The position numbers and the translations under genes are program-made. The notes under the pieces are model-generated. The model saw only the letters and a program-made list of their open reading frames with translations, was not told the DNA's origin and ran no database searches. From NCBI GenBank assembly GCA_003644895.1, contig QNDO01000028.1:1-12103 (forward strand): 12,103 nt of DNA, written 5' to 3'. Positions 6,632 to 12,103 of this stretch are shown one piece after another (within the stretch, counting starts at the first letter, position 1; every line of letters starts with the position of its first letter). The stretch is from Candidatus Hydrothermota bacterium (GTDB lineage: Bacteria; Hydrothermota; Hydrothermia; UBA1063).

Positions 6632-7189
6632 ATGGGTGATTATAAAAGACTAAAGACCCCTTTGAGCGAGGACGATATACTCTCCCTTAAATCCGGGGAC
6701 AGAGTATTGCTCTCAGGATATATATATACTGCCAGAGACGCTGCCCATAAGAGACTATTGGAAAGTCTGGATAAAGGTGAAGAGCCCCCTATTGACCTTA
6801 AAGGAATAGTTATATATTATTGTGGTCCCTCTCCTGCAAGACCGGGTAGACCCATTGGTGCAGCTGGTCCAACAACTGCTTATAGAATGGATCCATTTAC
6901 ACCTAGGATGCTGGAATTAGGGGTTAAGGGATTCATTGGAAAGGGTAAAAGAAGCAAAGAGGTTATAGAGGCTCTAAAGACGCTTAAAGGTGTGTACTTT
7001 GCTGCAACTGGAGGTGCGGGTGCATTGCTTTCTCAGAGGATTAAGGAAGCAGAGGTTGTGGCATATGAAGATTTAGGCCCCGAGGCTATAAGAAAACTTT
7101 ATGTAGAAGATTTCCCGCTTATTGTTGTCAATGATGCATACGGAAATGACCTTTATGAGGAGGGGAGAAGGAAGTACAGAAAAATTTGA
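6632..7189 (+). CDS. Class I fumarate hydratase / L-tartrate dehydratase-type beta subunit
   Basis: 185 residues, the normal length for the separate C-terminal (beta) subunit of two-subunit class I Fe-S hydro-lyases. These interconvert fumarate and malate, or act on related hydroxy acids, in the cytosol. Motifs: GDRVLLSGYIYTARDAAHKR (22-41), GPSPARPGRPIGAAGPTT (65-82), RMDPFTPRMLELGVKGFIGKG (85-105) and the glycine-rich ATGGAGALLSQ (125-135). The alpha subunit that carries the [4Fe-4S] cluster ligands is not in the window: upstream is a divergent LytR_C gene and downstream is trmO. It must be encoded elsewhere if the enzyme works. Substrate (fumarate versus tartrate) cannot be decided from this subunit alone. 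Start supported by AGGAG at 6621-6625 and a good promoter. Confidence 0.9.
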   Translation: MGDYKRLKTPLSEDDILSLKSGDRVLLSGYIYTARDAAHKRLLESLDKGEEPPIDLKGIVIYYCGPSPARPGRPIGAAGPTTAYRMDPFTPRMLELGVKGFIGKGKRSKEVIEALKTLKGVYFAATGGAGALLSQRIKEAEVVAYEDLGPEAIRKLYVEDFPLIVVNDAYGNDLYEEGRRKYRKI

Positions 7190-7238
7190 AAGGGACTTGT
7201 AAATCTTATAAATATGACTTAGAGGTGCAGGCATTTTC

Positions 7239-7244
7239 AGGGAG
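7239..7244 (+). promoter_or_regulatory. Ribosome binding site that decides the trmO start
   Basis: AGGGAG lies 7 nt before ATG 7252 (4 nt before ATG 7249). It supports one of these two adjacent ATGs over the upstream TTG at 7186. Confidence 0.6.
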
Positions 7245-7251
7245 ATGGATG

Positions 7252-7737
7252 ATGAATGAGATAAAATACATACCTATAGGGATTATACATACCCCATTCA
7301 GGGAACCAAAGGGGACACCCATACAACCTGCAGCAGCCAGAGGAGTTTGTGGAACAGTGGAAATATACCCTGAATATATAGAGGGGCTGAAAGATCTGGA
7401 AGGATTTTCTCATATCATTTTGATATACCACTTTCATTTGTCTAAGGGTGTATCGCTGAAAGTAAAGCCGTTTATGGATAATGAACTAAGGGGAGTCTTT
7501 GCAACGAGAGCTCCAAGTCGGCCTAATCCAATAGGTATTTCAGTGGTGCGTCTCATCCAAATTAAAGGCAATGTACTCCATGTCAAAGATGTGGATATTG
7601 TGGATGGGACCCCTCTTCTTGATATTAAGCCTTATGTGCCAGAATTTGATGTGAAAGAATGCAAAAGGATTGGTTGGCTCAGTGAGAGAATTCATAACCT
7701 TTCAAAATCAAAGGATGATGGAAGATTTGTAAAATGA
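7252..7737 (+). CDS. trmO: TrmO/TsaA-family tRNA (m6t6A37) methyltransferase
   Basis: 161 residues from ATG 7252. Family knowledge: TrmO uses SAM to N6-methylate t6A at position 37 of certain ACY-reading tRNAs; the fold is the TsaA/YaeB beta-barrel rather than a Rossmann fold. Motifs: IPIGIIHTPFREPKGTPIQP (7-26), LKDLEGFSHIILIYHFH (46-62), the hallmark ATRAPSRPNPIGISVVRL (84-101), and DGTPLLDIKPYVPEFD (118-133). The second domain found in E. coli TrmO is missing; short forms are common in archaea and many bacteria. It lies 62 bp after the fumarate hydratase beta gene, probably on the same transcript. A TTG at 7186, overlapping the previous stop, would add 22 residues outside the family domain and is disfavoured. 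Confidence 0.9.
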   Translation: MNEIKYIPIGIIHTPFREPKGTPIQPAAARGVCGTVEIYPEYIEGLKDLEGFSHIILIYHFHLSKGVSLKVKPFMDNELRGVFATRAPSRPNPIGISVVRLIQIKGNVLHVKDVDIVDGTPLLDIKPYVPEFDVKECKRIGWLSERIHNLSKSKDDGRFVK

Positions 7738-7751
7738 TTCAGAGTAGTAAA

Positions 7752-7779
7752 TTGCATATATTCTCTACAGAAATAAAAT
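7752..7779 (+). promoter_or_regulatory. Promoter for the nitronate monooxygenase-like gene
   Basis: TTGCAT (7752-7757), 16 bp spacer, TAAAAT (7774-7779). The predicted start near 7786 gives a leader of about 26 nt that contains GAGGGGGTGA (7795-7804), a good Shine-Dalgarno 7 nt before ATG 7812. Confidence 0.65.
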
Positions 7780-7811
7780 TTTCCTGTTTATTATGAGGGG
7801 GTGAACACAAC

Positions 7812-8903
7812 ATGAATCCCTGCACAATACCTAGTTTAAGGATAGGGGAACTCCAAGCGAAAATACCCATTGTTCAGGGAGGGATGAGTGTGGGAATATC
7901 TCTTTCAGGATTGGCCTCTGCTGTGGCAAATGAAGGAGGGATTGGAGTCATCGGTGCCGCTGGAATTGGAATGCTTGAGCCGGATTTCAGCACTAATTTC
8001 AAAGAAGCTAATAAAAGGGCTCTAAGGAAGGAAATAAGAAAAGCAAGAAAGATGACAAAGGGAATTATCGGAGTCAATTTAATGGTAGCCCTCTCTGATT
8101 TTGATGAACTTTTACTGGTGGCGATAGAAGAGGGTGTGGATCTGGTTTTTCTGGGTGCAGGTTTGCCCTTAAAGGTACCCTTTGATGGTCTTAAAAAAGC
8201 CTCTACCAAAGTGGTTCCAATTGTGTCCTCTGCAAGAGCAGCCAGCATTATATTCCGCTATTGGACAAAGCGTTATAATCATGTTCCTGATGCAGTGGTG
8301 GTGGAGGGGCCTTTAGCTGGGGGACATCTTGGTTTCAAAAAAGAACAGATCAACGATCCAAATTATTCTCTGGAGAAAATCGTGAAAGAAGTCATTTCTG
8401 TAATAAAAGTTTTTGAAGAGCAATTTAATAAGAAAATTCCAGTTATTGCTGCAGGAGGTATATACAGTGGAACAGATATCTACAGATTCATTCGGATGGG
8501 GGCTTCTGGGGTACAGATGGCCACTCGTTTTGTGGCAACCCATGAGTGTGATGCAGATATCAAATTTAAAGAGGCATATATAAATTGCAGAAAAGAAGAT
8601 TTAATTATAATTGATAGCCCCGTTGGCCTTCCAGGAAGAGCTATTAGAAATAAATTTCTCGATGAAGTATCCTCAGGTATGCGGAAACCTTTTAAATGCC
8701 CATGGAAATGTTTAAAGACTTGCGATTTTAGAAAAACTCCTTACTGCATTGCGCTGGCATTAACCAACGCCAAAAGAGGAAATTTGGACGAAGGTTTTGC
8801 TTTTGCAGGGGCAAATGCTTACAAAGTTGATAAGATTGTTTCAGTTAAAGAGTTGATTGAAACTTTACTAATGGAATATGAAAAAGCCGCATTTAAAGCT
8901 TAA
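7812..8903 (+). CDS. FMN-dependent nitronate monooxygenase / FabK-like flavoprotein with C-terminal Cys cluster
   Basis: 363 residues, TIM-barrel FMN enzyme of the 2-nitropropane dioxygenase/nitronate monooxygenase family, which also includes FabK enoyl-ACP reductase. Motifs: IPIVQGGMSVGISLSGLASA (18-37), GGIGVIGAAG (42-51), GVNLMVAL (87-94), EGPLAGGHLG (165-174) with the candidate catalytic His172, and the FMN-phosphate region PVIAAGGIYSGTD (210-222) followed by GASGVQMATRF (230-240). Residues 296-312 form a C-x3-C-x3-C-x7-C cluster (C296, C300, C304, C312), not part of the core fold. It could bind Fe-S or zinc. From memory, similar tails occur in homologues from anaerobes. In an anaerobe oxygen-dependent nitronate oxidation is doubtful, so a reductase role is equally possible; the substrate is unknown. 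The stop shares TTAA (8900-8903) with the convergent dxr stop. Confidence 0.88.
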   Translation: MNPCTIPSLRIGELQAKIPIVQGGMSVGISLSGLASAVANEGGIGVIGAAGIGMLEPDFSTNFKEANKRALRKEIRKARKMTKGIIGVNLMVALSDFDELLLVAIEEGVDLVFLGAGLPLKVPFDGLKKASTKVVPIVSSARAASIIFRYWTKRYNHVPDAVVVEGPLAGGHLGFKKEQINDPNYSLEKIVKEVISVIKVFEEQFNKKIPVIAAGGIYSGTDIYRFIRMGASGVQMATRFVATHECDADIKFKEAYINCRKEDLIIIDSPVGLPGRAIRNKFLDEVSSGMRKPFKCPWKCLKTCDFRKTPYCIALALTNAKRGNLDEGFAFAGANAYKVDKIVSVKELIETLLMEYEKAAFKA

Positions 8904-10054
8904 TTTTTTTCCTTTGAAATTTCCTGAATTAAATGGTTAGCATACTCCCTTGCCCATTTATCTGCTTCCAGAAGGTCATGTAAAGATGGGTTGTATATAA
9001 TTTTATGCTTTTCAACGGTTTGGAAAACTACCCGTTCTATATCAAGGAATCCGATCTTTCCGTCAAGAAAGGCGTAAACGGCGATTTCATTTGATGCATT
9101 CATTACTGCAGGCATTGTTCCTCCATCTTTCAATACATCATAGGCCAGCTTTAAAAGTGGAAATCTGTTGTAATCCGGTTCATAAAATTCAAGTTTTTTT
9201 ATCTCTGTAAGATCCAGATTTTTTACAGGTGACTCAATTCTTTCAGGATATGTAAGGGCATACTGAATAGGTATCTTCATGTCCGGGATAGATAGATGCG
9301 CGACTATTGCGCCATCTTTTAACGTAAGCATTCCATGGACAATAGATTGTGGATGAATGACCACTTTTATATGTTCGAGATCCATGCTAAACAGCCAGTA
9401 GGCTTCAATAACTTCCAGTCCCTTATTCATCAATGTAGCCGAGTCCACTGTGATCTTCTTCCCCATGCTCCATGTGGGATGCTTTAGAGCATCTTCCATT
9501 GTGACTCTTTTCATATCTTCGCGGCTAAGATTCCGGAAGGCTCCACCTGATGCCGTCAGAACTATATCTTGAATTTCCTCTCTTTCGAATCTTGTAAATA
9601 ACTGGAATATAGCAGAGTGCTCTGAATCCACGGGTATTATTTCACCCGAAGACTCCGACTCTATTTTCTTAACAATTCCTCCAAAGGATACCAGTGTTTC
9701 TTTATTTGCCAGTGCAACCCTTTTTCCAGAGCGTAAAGCATTTATTGTTGGGAAAACACCCACTGTGCCAGCAGTAGCCACAACGACAGTATCTACATCA
9801 GGTAGAGCTGCCACCTCTTTTAAACCATCGATTCCTCTCAAAATTTTGATGTCTTTCTTAGAATAATTCACCTCTGAAGTAATCACTGCATAGCGGGGCT
9901 TGAATTCCTGAATTATTTCTTCTAATTTTTTGATATTTCGATGAACAGATACCGCAATGAGATTAAACCGGTCTTTATGAAACCTTAAAACCTCTAGAGT
10001 GTTCTGACCTATGGAGCCCGAAGCTCCCAATAACGCTATATTAATCTTTTTCAT
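8900..10054 (-). CDS. dxr: 1-Deoxy-D-xylulose 5-phosphate reductoisomerase
   Basis: 384 residues, full length. It converts DXP to 2-C-methyl-D-erythritol 4-phosphate with NADPH, the committed step of the MEP isoprenoid pathway, in the cytosol. NADPH-binding GASGSIGQNTLEVL (10-23). Also ANKETLVSFGG (116-126), metal ligands D143 and E145 in PVDSEHSAIFQLF, and the third ligand E214 in MNKGLEVIEA (209-218). Substrate-loop motifs TASGGAF (167-173), KHPTWSMG (191-198) and IHPQSIVHG (233-241), then MNASNEIAV (318-326). The start overlaps the end of the TlpA-like gene by 14 nt, and no close Shine-Dalgarno is visible, so translation is probably coupled. Its TAA overlaps the stop of the convergent flavoenzyme gene. 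Confidence 0.97.
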   Translation of the reverse strand: MKKINIALLGASGSIGQNTLEVLRFHKDRFNLIAVSVHRNIKKLEEIIQEFKPRYAVITSEVNYSKKDIKILRGIDGLKEVAALPDVDTVVVATAGTVGVFPTINALRSGKRVALANKETLVSFGGIVKKIESESSGEIIPVDSEHSAIFQLFTRFEREEIQDIVLTASGGAFRNLSREDMKRVTMEDALKHPTWSMGKKITVDSATLMNKGLEVIEAYWLFSMDLEHIKVVIHPQSIVHGMLTLKDGAIVAHLSIPDMKIPIQYALTYPERIESPVKNLDLTEIKKLEFYEPDYNRFPLLKLAYDVLKDGGTMPAVMNASNEIAVYAFLDGKIGFLDIERVVFQTVEKHKIIYNPSLHDLLEADKWAREYANHLIQEISKEKN

Positions 10055-10532
10055 TTAAAAGCTTTAAAAGGATCCTCTCAAAATCTTCCTTTGGTTTATA
10101 TCCCACATAAATGTCGTAAACATTACCATTTTTGTCTATGATAAATGTGGTGGGGATGTACATTATCCTGTAAATATCACTGTAAGCTTTTACTATTTCT
10201 CTGGTTGCCATGGCTACAGGATAGTTTATTTTGTATGCTTCTTTGAACTTTACCACTTGTTTCTTGCTTCTATCCAGTGATATACCTACGATTCCTATCT
10301 TATCTTCGTATTTCTTTTTCAATTCAACGAACCCAGGGATTTCCATTCGACATGGTCCGCACCATGTGGCCCAGAAGTCAAGGATGACCGGTTTACCGTT
10401 GAAGTCTGAGAGACTGACCTTTTGTCCGTCTATGGTGTTAATTGTGAATTCAGGAGCTTTAGTTTTTTCCTTTGCCCCGCCGATTCCTATAAAGAAGAAT
10501 AATATGAGTATAAATAATTTTATTTTATTCAT
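10041..10532 (-). CDS. TlpA/ResA-like exported thiol-disulfide oxidoreductase
   Basis: 163 residues. An N-terminal signal or anchor (MNKIKLFILILFFFIGIGGA) has no lipobox cysteine. A thioredoxin fold of the TlpA/ResA/AhpC-TSA group follows: APEFTINTIDGQKVSLSDF (26-44), the active site WCGPC (57-61) in DFWATWCGPCRMEIP, and cis-Pro127 in YIPTTFIIDKNG. The expected role is periplasmic thiol-disulfide exchange, perhaps as a reductant for cytochrome c maturation or other exported proteins; the partner is not visible. ATG 10532 is chosen because AGGAGG (minus strand, 10542-10537) precedes it. An in-frame ATG at 10577 would place the promoter and this ribosome site inside the gene. It is first in a two-gene operon with dxr, an unusual pairing with no obvious shared pathway. 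Confidence 0.92.
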   Translation of the reverse strand: MNKIKLFILILFFFIGIGGAKEKTKAPEFTINTIDGQKVSLSDFNGKPVILDFWATWCGPCRMEIPGFVELKKKYEDKIGIVGISLDRSKKQVVKFKEAYKINYPVAMATREIVKAYSDIYRIMYIPTTFIIDKNGNVYDIYVGYKPKEDFERILLKLLNEKD

Positions 10533-10536
10533 GAAA

Positions 10537-10542
10537 CCTCCT
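10537..10542 (-). promoter_or_regulatory. Shine-Dalgarno that decides the TlpA-like start
   Basis: AGGAGG on the minus strand, 4 nt before ATG 10532. It coincides with the predicted transcription start (about 10542), so the leader would consist of little more than the ribosome site. Confidence 0.75.
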
Positions 10543-10548
10543 GCATAT

Positions 10549-10577
10549 ATTTTATATTTTATTGACTGTTTTATCAA
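10549..10577 (-). promoter_or_regulatory. Promoter for the TlpA-like gene and dxr
   Basis: On the minus strand: TTGATA (10577-10572), 17 bp spacer, TAAAAT (10554-10549). It physically interlocks with the oppositely oriented hslV promoter (10562-10590): each -35 lies in the spacer of the other. Confidence 0.65.
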
Positions 10578-10590
10578 GCATCGTTATAAT
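10562..10590 (+). promoter_or_regulatory. Promoter for hslV, apparently leaderless
   Basis: TTGACT (10562-10567), 17 bp spacer, TATAAT (10585-10590). A start 7 nt after the -10 falls on A10597, the first base of the hslV ATG. No Shine-Dalgarno precedes this ATG. The 11-mer ATTGACTGTTT at this -35 recurs at the tRNA-Glu promoter (4461-4471). Confidence 0.72.
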
Positions 10591-10596
10591 TGCAAA

Positions 10597-11124
10597 ATGT
10601 TCAAAAGCACCACAGTACTCGGTATTATCAGGGATAAGAAGGCAGTCATAGGGGCAGATGGTCAAATAACCTTTAACAATACCATCCTGAAACATACAGC
10701 TGTAAAGGTAAGAAAATTGTACAAGGGTAAAGTATTGGCAGGTTTCGCAGGTTCTGTGGCAGATGCGCTAACGCTCTTTGAAAGGATGGAGGAAATGCTT
10801 GAAAGATACAGTGGTGATCTAAAAAAAGCTTCTGTGGAACTGGCGAGATTGTGGAGACAGGATAAAGTCCTGCGAAGGCTTGAGGCACTGCTTGCAGTAC
10901 TTGATAGGGAGAACGCTTTGATAATCTCAGGTTCTGGTGATATTATTGAACCCGAAAATAAGATTGTTGCCATTGGTTCTGGTGCTCCATACGCACAGGC
11001 TGCTGCCTACGCGCTTCTGAAACATACTGACATGGATGCCAGAAGCATATGCGAGGAGGCTATAAGGATAGCATCCAGGATATGTGTTTATACCAATGAT
11101 AAGATAACAATATTAGAGATTTGA
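10597..11124 (+). CDS. hslV: HslV, peptidase subunit of the HslUV (ClpYQ) protease
   Basis: 175 residues. HslV forms a double hexameric N-terminal-threonine peptidase fed by the AAA+ unfoldase HslU in the cytosol. The start MFKSTTVLGI gives a four-residue propeptide; Thr5 would become the catalytic Thr1. In mature numbering Asp17 (GADGQ) and Lys33 (in AVKVRKLY) are conserved. Further family motifs: KVLAGFAGSVADALTLFERM, LRRLEALLAV, PENKIVAIGSGAPYAQAAA, and the C-terminal RICVYTN segment. Reading on upstream in frame to 10231 would run through the opposing TlpA-like gene, so ATG 10597 is the start. hslU is not adjacent; the next gene is a PorV-type barrel 4 nt downstream, so a separate hslU locus is expected. 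It appears to be transcribed as a leaderless message. Confidence 0.96.
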   Translation: MFKSTTVLGIIRDKKAVIGADGQITFNNTILKHTAVKVRKLYKGKVLAGFAGSVADALTLFERMEEMLERYSGDLKKASVELARLWRQDKVLRRLEALLAVLDRENALIISGSGDIIEPENKIVAIGSGAPYAQAAAYALLKHTDMDARSICEEAIRIASRICVYTNDKITILEI

Positions 11125-11128
11125 GATT

Positions 11129-12064
11129 ATGGTGAAAATAATAAAAATTTTTTTATTTTTTTCCCTGCTAGCAGCAATTGCCACCGCAGAAGCTGCCAAA
11201 TATAAAGGAGAAGTATTTACTCTTTTCTCGGATGCCCGATCTCTCAGTATGGGAGAAACAGGTGTATCATATGCACAAGGCATAAATTCCATATATTGGA
11301 ATCCTGCTACCCTGGAGTTTGTTAACAATGGCTTCTCTGTTGGGCATTCTGAGTATTATGAAGGCCTTGTGAGAGTTGAACATTTTGCTATGGTAAGACA
11401 AAAGGGGTTTAAGGATATCCCATTGGGCTTGATGCTAAATTATATACACTCAAAACCGGTTGAGCTTACTTCTTTAGAAAATGAAACCCTTGGAGTAGAG
11501 GAAGGGAATATTAAAGTTACAGGCAGTGCAGCTTATTCATTTGTTTCTCTGTATCTCTCTGGCTCTTTTCATATTACCGGGAACTTGATGGCAGGAATTA
11601 ATCTGAAATTTTCCCGGGAGAATCTTTATTCAATGAAAGAAATAGGAGTGGGTGTAGATGCAGCCTTTTACACAGAACAGGACTTGCTTTCGTACGGATT
11701 TGTTATTAGAGACATTATTTTTTCTCCCTTCAAAAAGGATACCGGATATGAGTCTGTTTATCCATCCTTCTGGCTTGGGTGTTCAGCCCGACTCAAGAGG
11801 TCAAGGATCGTTGCAGAAATGGAAATACACACAGATGGCAAATATGAAGGAGCAATTCTCTCTTACAGGGATTTCAGTGGCGATGTGCATATTGGTATGG
11901 AATATCTGCTCAGCAGAAATATAAGTCTCAGGGGAGGTTTTTCCAGGGGCAGAATCACAGCGGGGGCAGGCCTTAATTTTTCCAGGTTTTCAGTTGATTA
12001 CGCCATCTATCCTCATACAGACCTGGGACTAAACCATAAAATCACTCTGACGCTATGGTACTGA
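11129..12064 (+). CDS. PorV/PorQ-family outer-membrane beta-barrel protein
   Basis: 311 residues. Signal peptide MVKIIKIFLFFSLLAAIATAEAA (about 1-23), then the family signature ARSLSMGETGVSYAQ (36-50) and NSIYWNPATLEF (53-64), which in PorV/PorQ/FadL-like proteins precedes the barrel. Alternating beta strands follow to the C-terminal LTLWY, an aromatic-ended beta-signal for outer-membrane insertion. PorV shuttles T9SS cargo and PorQ is part of the attachment complex; which applies here cannot be told, and many phyla carry poorly defined members. Its last 35 residues (AGAGLNF, SVDYAIYP, DLGLNHKITLTLWY) align with the barrel part of the fusion gene at 2-1219. It starts 4 nt after hslV with no clear Shine-Dalgarno, and its end overlaps the next gene. 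An hslV operon is implied. Confidence 0.83.
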   Translation: MVKIIKIFLFFSLLAAIATAEAAKYKGEVFTLFSDARSLSMGETGVSYAQGINSIYWNPATLEFVNNGFSVGHSEYYEGLVRVEHFAMVRQKGFKDIPLGLMLNYIHSKPVELTSLENETLGVEEGNIKVTGSAAYSFVSLYLSGSFHITGNLMAGINLKFSRENLYSMKEIGVGVDAAFYTEQDLLSYGFVIRDIIFSPFKKDTGYESVYPSFWLGCSARLKRSRIVAEMEIHTDGKYEGAILSYRDFSGDVHIGMEYLLSRNISLRGGFSRGRITAGAGLNFSRFSVDYAIYPHTDLGLNHKITLTLWY

Positions 12065-12103
12065 GAAAACTCTTACATCTTTCACTGGTTATCCCTCTTT
12101 TTC
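12055..12103 (+). CDS. Start of an exported protein, truncated by the window end
   Basis: ATG at 12055 opens a frame that runs off the window, giving MVLRKLLHLSLVIPLF. It has a basic n-region and a hydrophobic core, as in a signal peptide. It overlaps the last 10 nt of the PorV-type gene, as expected for a translationally coupled operon member. No Shine-Dalgarno is visible, and only 16 codons can be seen, so no function can be given. Confidence 0.5.
   Translation, partial: MVLRKLLHLSLVIPLF

Noticed and set aside
7186..7251. TTG start for trmO overlapping the previous stop, adding 22 residues
   Set aside because: The extension has no family similarity. TrmO proteins begin close to the IGIIHTPF motif, and AGGGAG precedes ATG 7249/7252.
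4461..10571. Repeat ATTGACTGTTT at 4461-4471 and 10561-10571 as a shared regulator site
   Set aside because: An 11-mer repeat is expected by chance in 12 kb, and most of it is simply the -35 hexamer. Noted only as a coincidence at equivalent promoter positions.
10533..10577. Upstream ATG at 10577 (minus) for the TlpA-like protein
   Set aside because: It would translate through the promoter and the AGGAGG. The signal peptide starts cleanly at ATG 10532.
10231..10596. Long in-frame N-terminal extension of hslV
   Set aside because: It lies antisense to the TlpA-like gene, lacks family similarity, and would destroy the short propeptide before the catalytic threonine.
1..12103. Mobile element, prophage, CRISPR or defence system
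   Set aside because: No transposase, integrase, direct-repeat array or Cas-like product; all genes have ordinary housekeeping or envelope roles with uniform base composition by eye.

Overview
The window looks like chromosome from a Gram-negative, probably anaerobic bacterium of the FCB superphylum or a related candidate phylum (WOR-3/Stahlbacteria- or Hydrothermae-like). This is inferred from gene content, not from a marker gene. The evidence is two PorV/PorQ-type outer-membrane barrel proteins, a large secreted Asp-box (BNR) protein ending in a type IX secretion (T9SS) type A-like sorting domain, an OmpA-type peptidoglycan anchor and the MEP isoprenoid enzyme Dxr. The DNA is AT-rich and very compact. 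I see no insertion sequence, prophage, CRISPR array or rRNA, and no gene-free stretch longer than about 300 bases.

Layout. 2-1219: 3' part of a gene joining a PorV-like barrel end, a carboxypeptidase-regulatory-like region and a MotB-flavoured OmpA domain. 1223-2173: a ferritin-like/VIT1-CCC1 membrane protein, coupled to the gene before it. 2240-4447: the secreted Asp-box protein with its own promoter. 4505-4661: tRNA-Glu(CUC) and tRNA-Gln(CUG), followed after only 10 nt by guaB (IMP dehydrogenase), apparently on the same transcript. 6124-6555 (minus): a small membrane-anchored LytR_C-domain protein. 6632-7737: a lone beta subunit of a class I fumarate hydratase-type enzyme and trmO. 7812-8903: an FMN-dependent nitronate monooxygenase-like enzyme with a C-terminal cysteine cluster. 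10532 down to 8900 (minus): a TlpA-like thioredoxin overlapping dxr. 10597-12064: hslV and a second PorV/PorQ-type barrel. 12055 to the window end: the start of another exported protein.

How the parts relate. The barrel/OmpA protein, the second barrel and the sorting-domain protein point to a T9SS-like export apparatus and its cargo. The first protein resembles a fusion of PorV-like shuttle and PorE-like anchor functions. The other genes are housekeeping: purine synthesis, tRNAs and tRNA modification, isoprenoids, proteolysis, iron and redox.

Six promoter-like sites share a TTGNNN -35, a 16-17 bp spacer and a TAAAAT (once TATAAT) -10. Most lie so close to the gene that leaders would be only about 0-15 nt. 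hslV looks leaderless, and its promoter interlocks with the divergent tlpA-like/dxr promoter. Both convergent gene pairs abut or overlap at their stop codons, and I see no classical intrinsic terminator.
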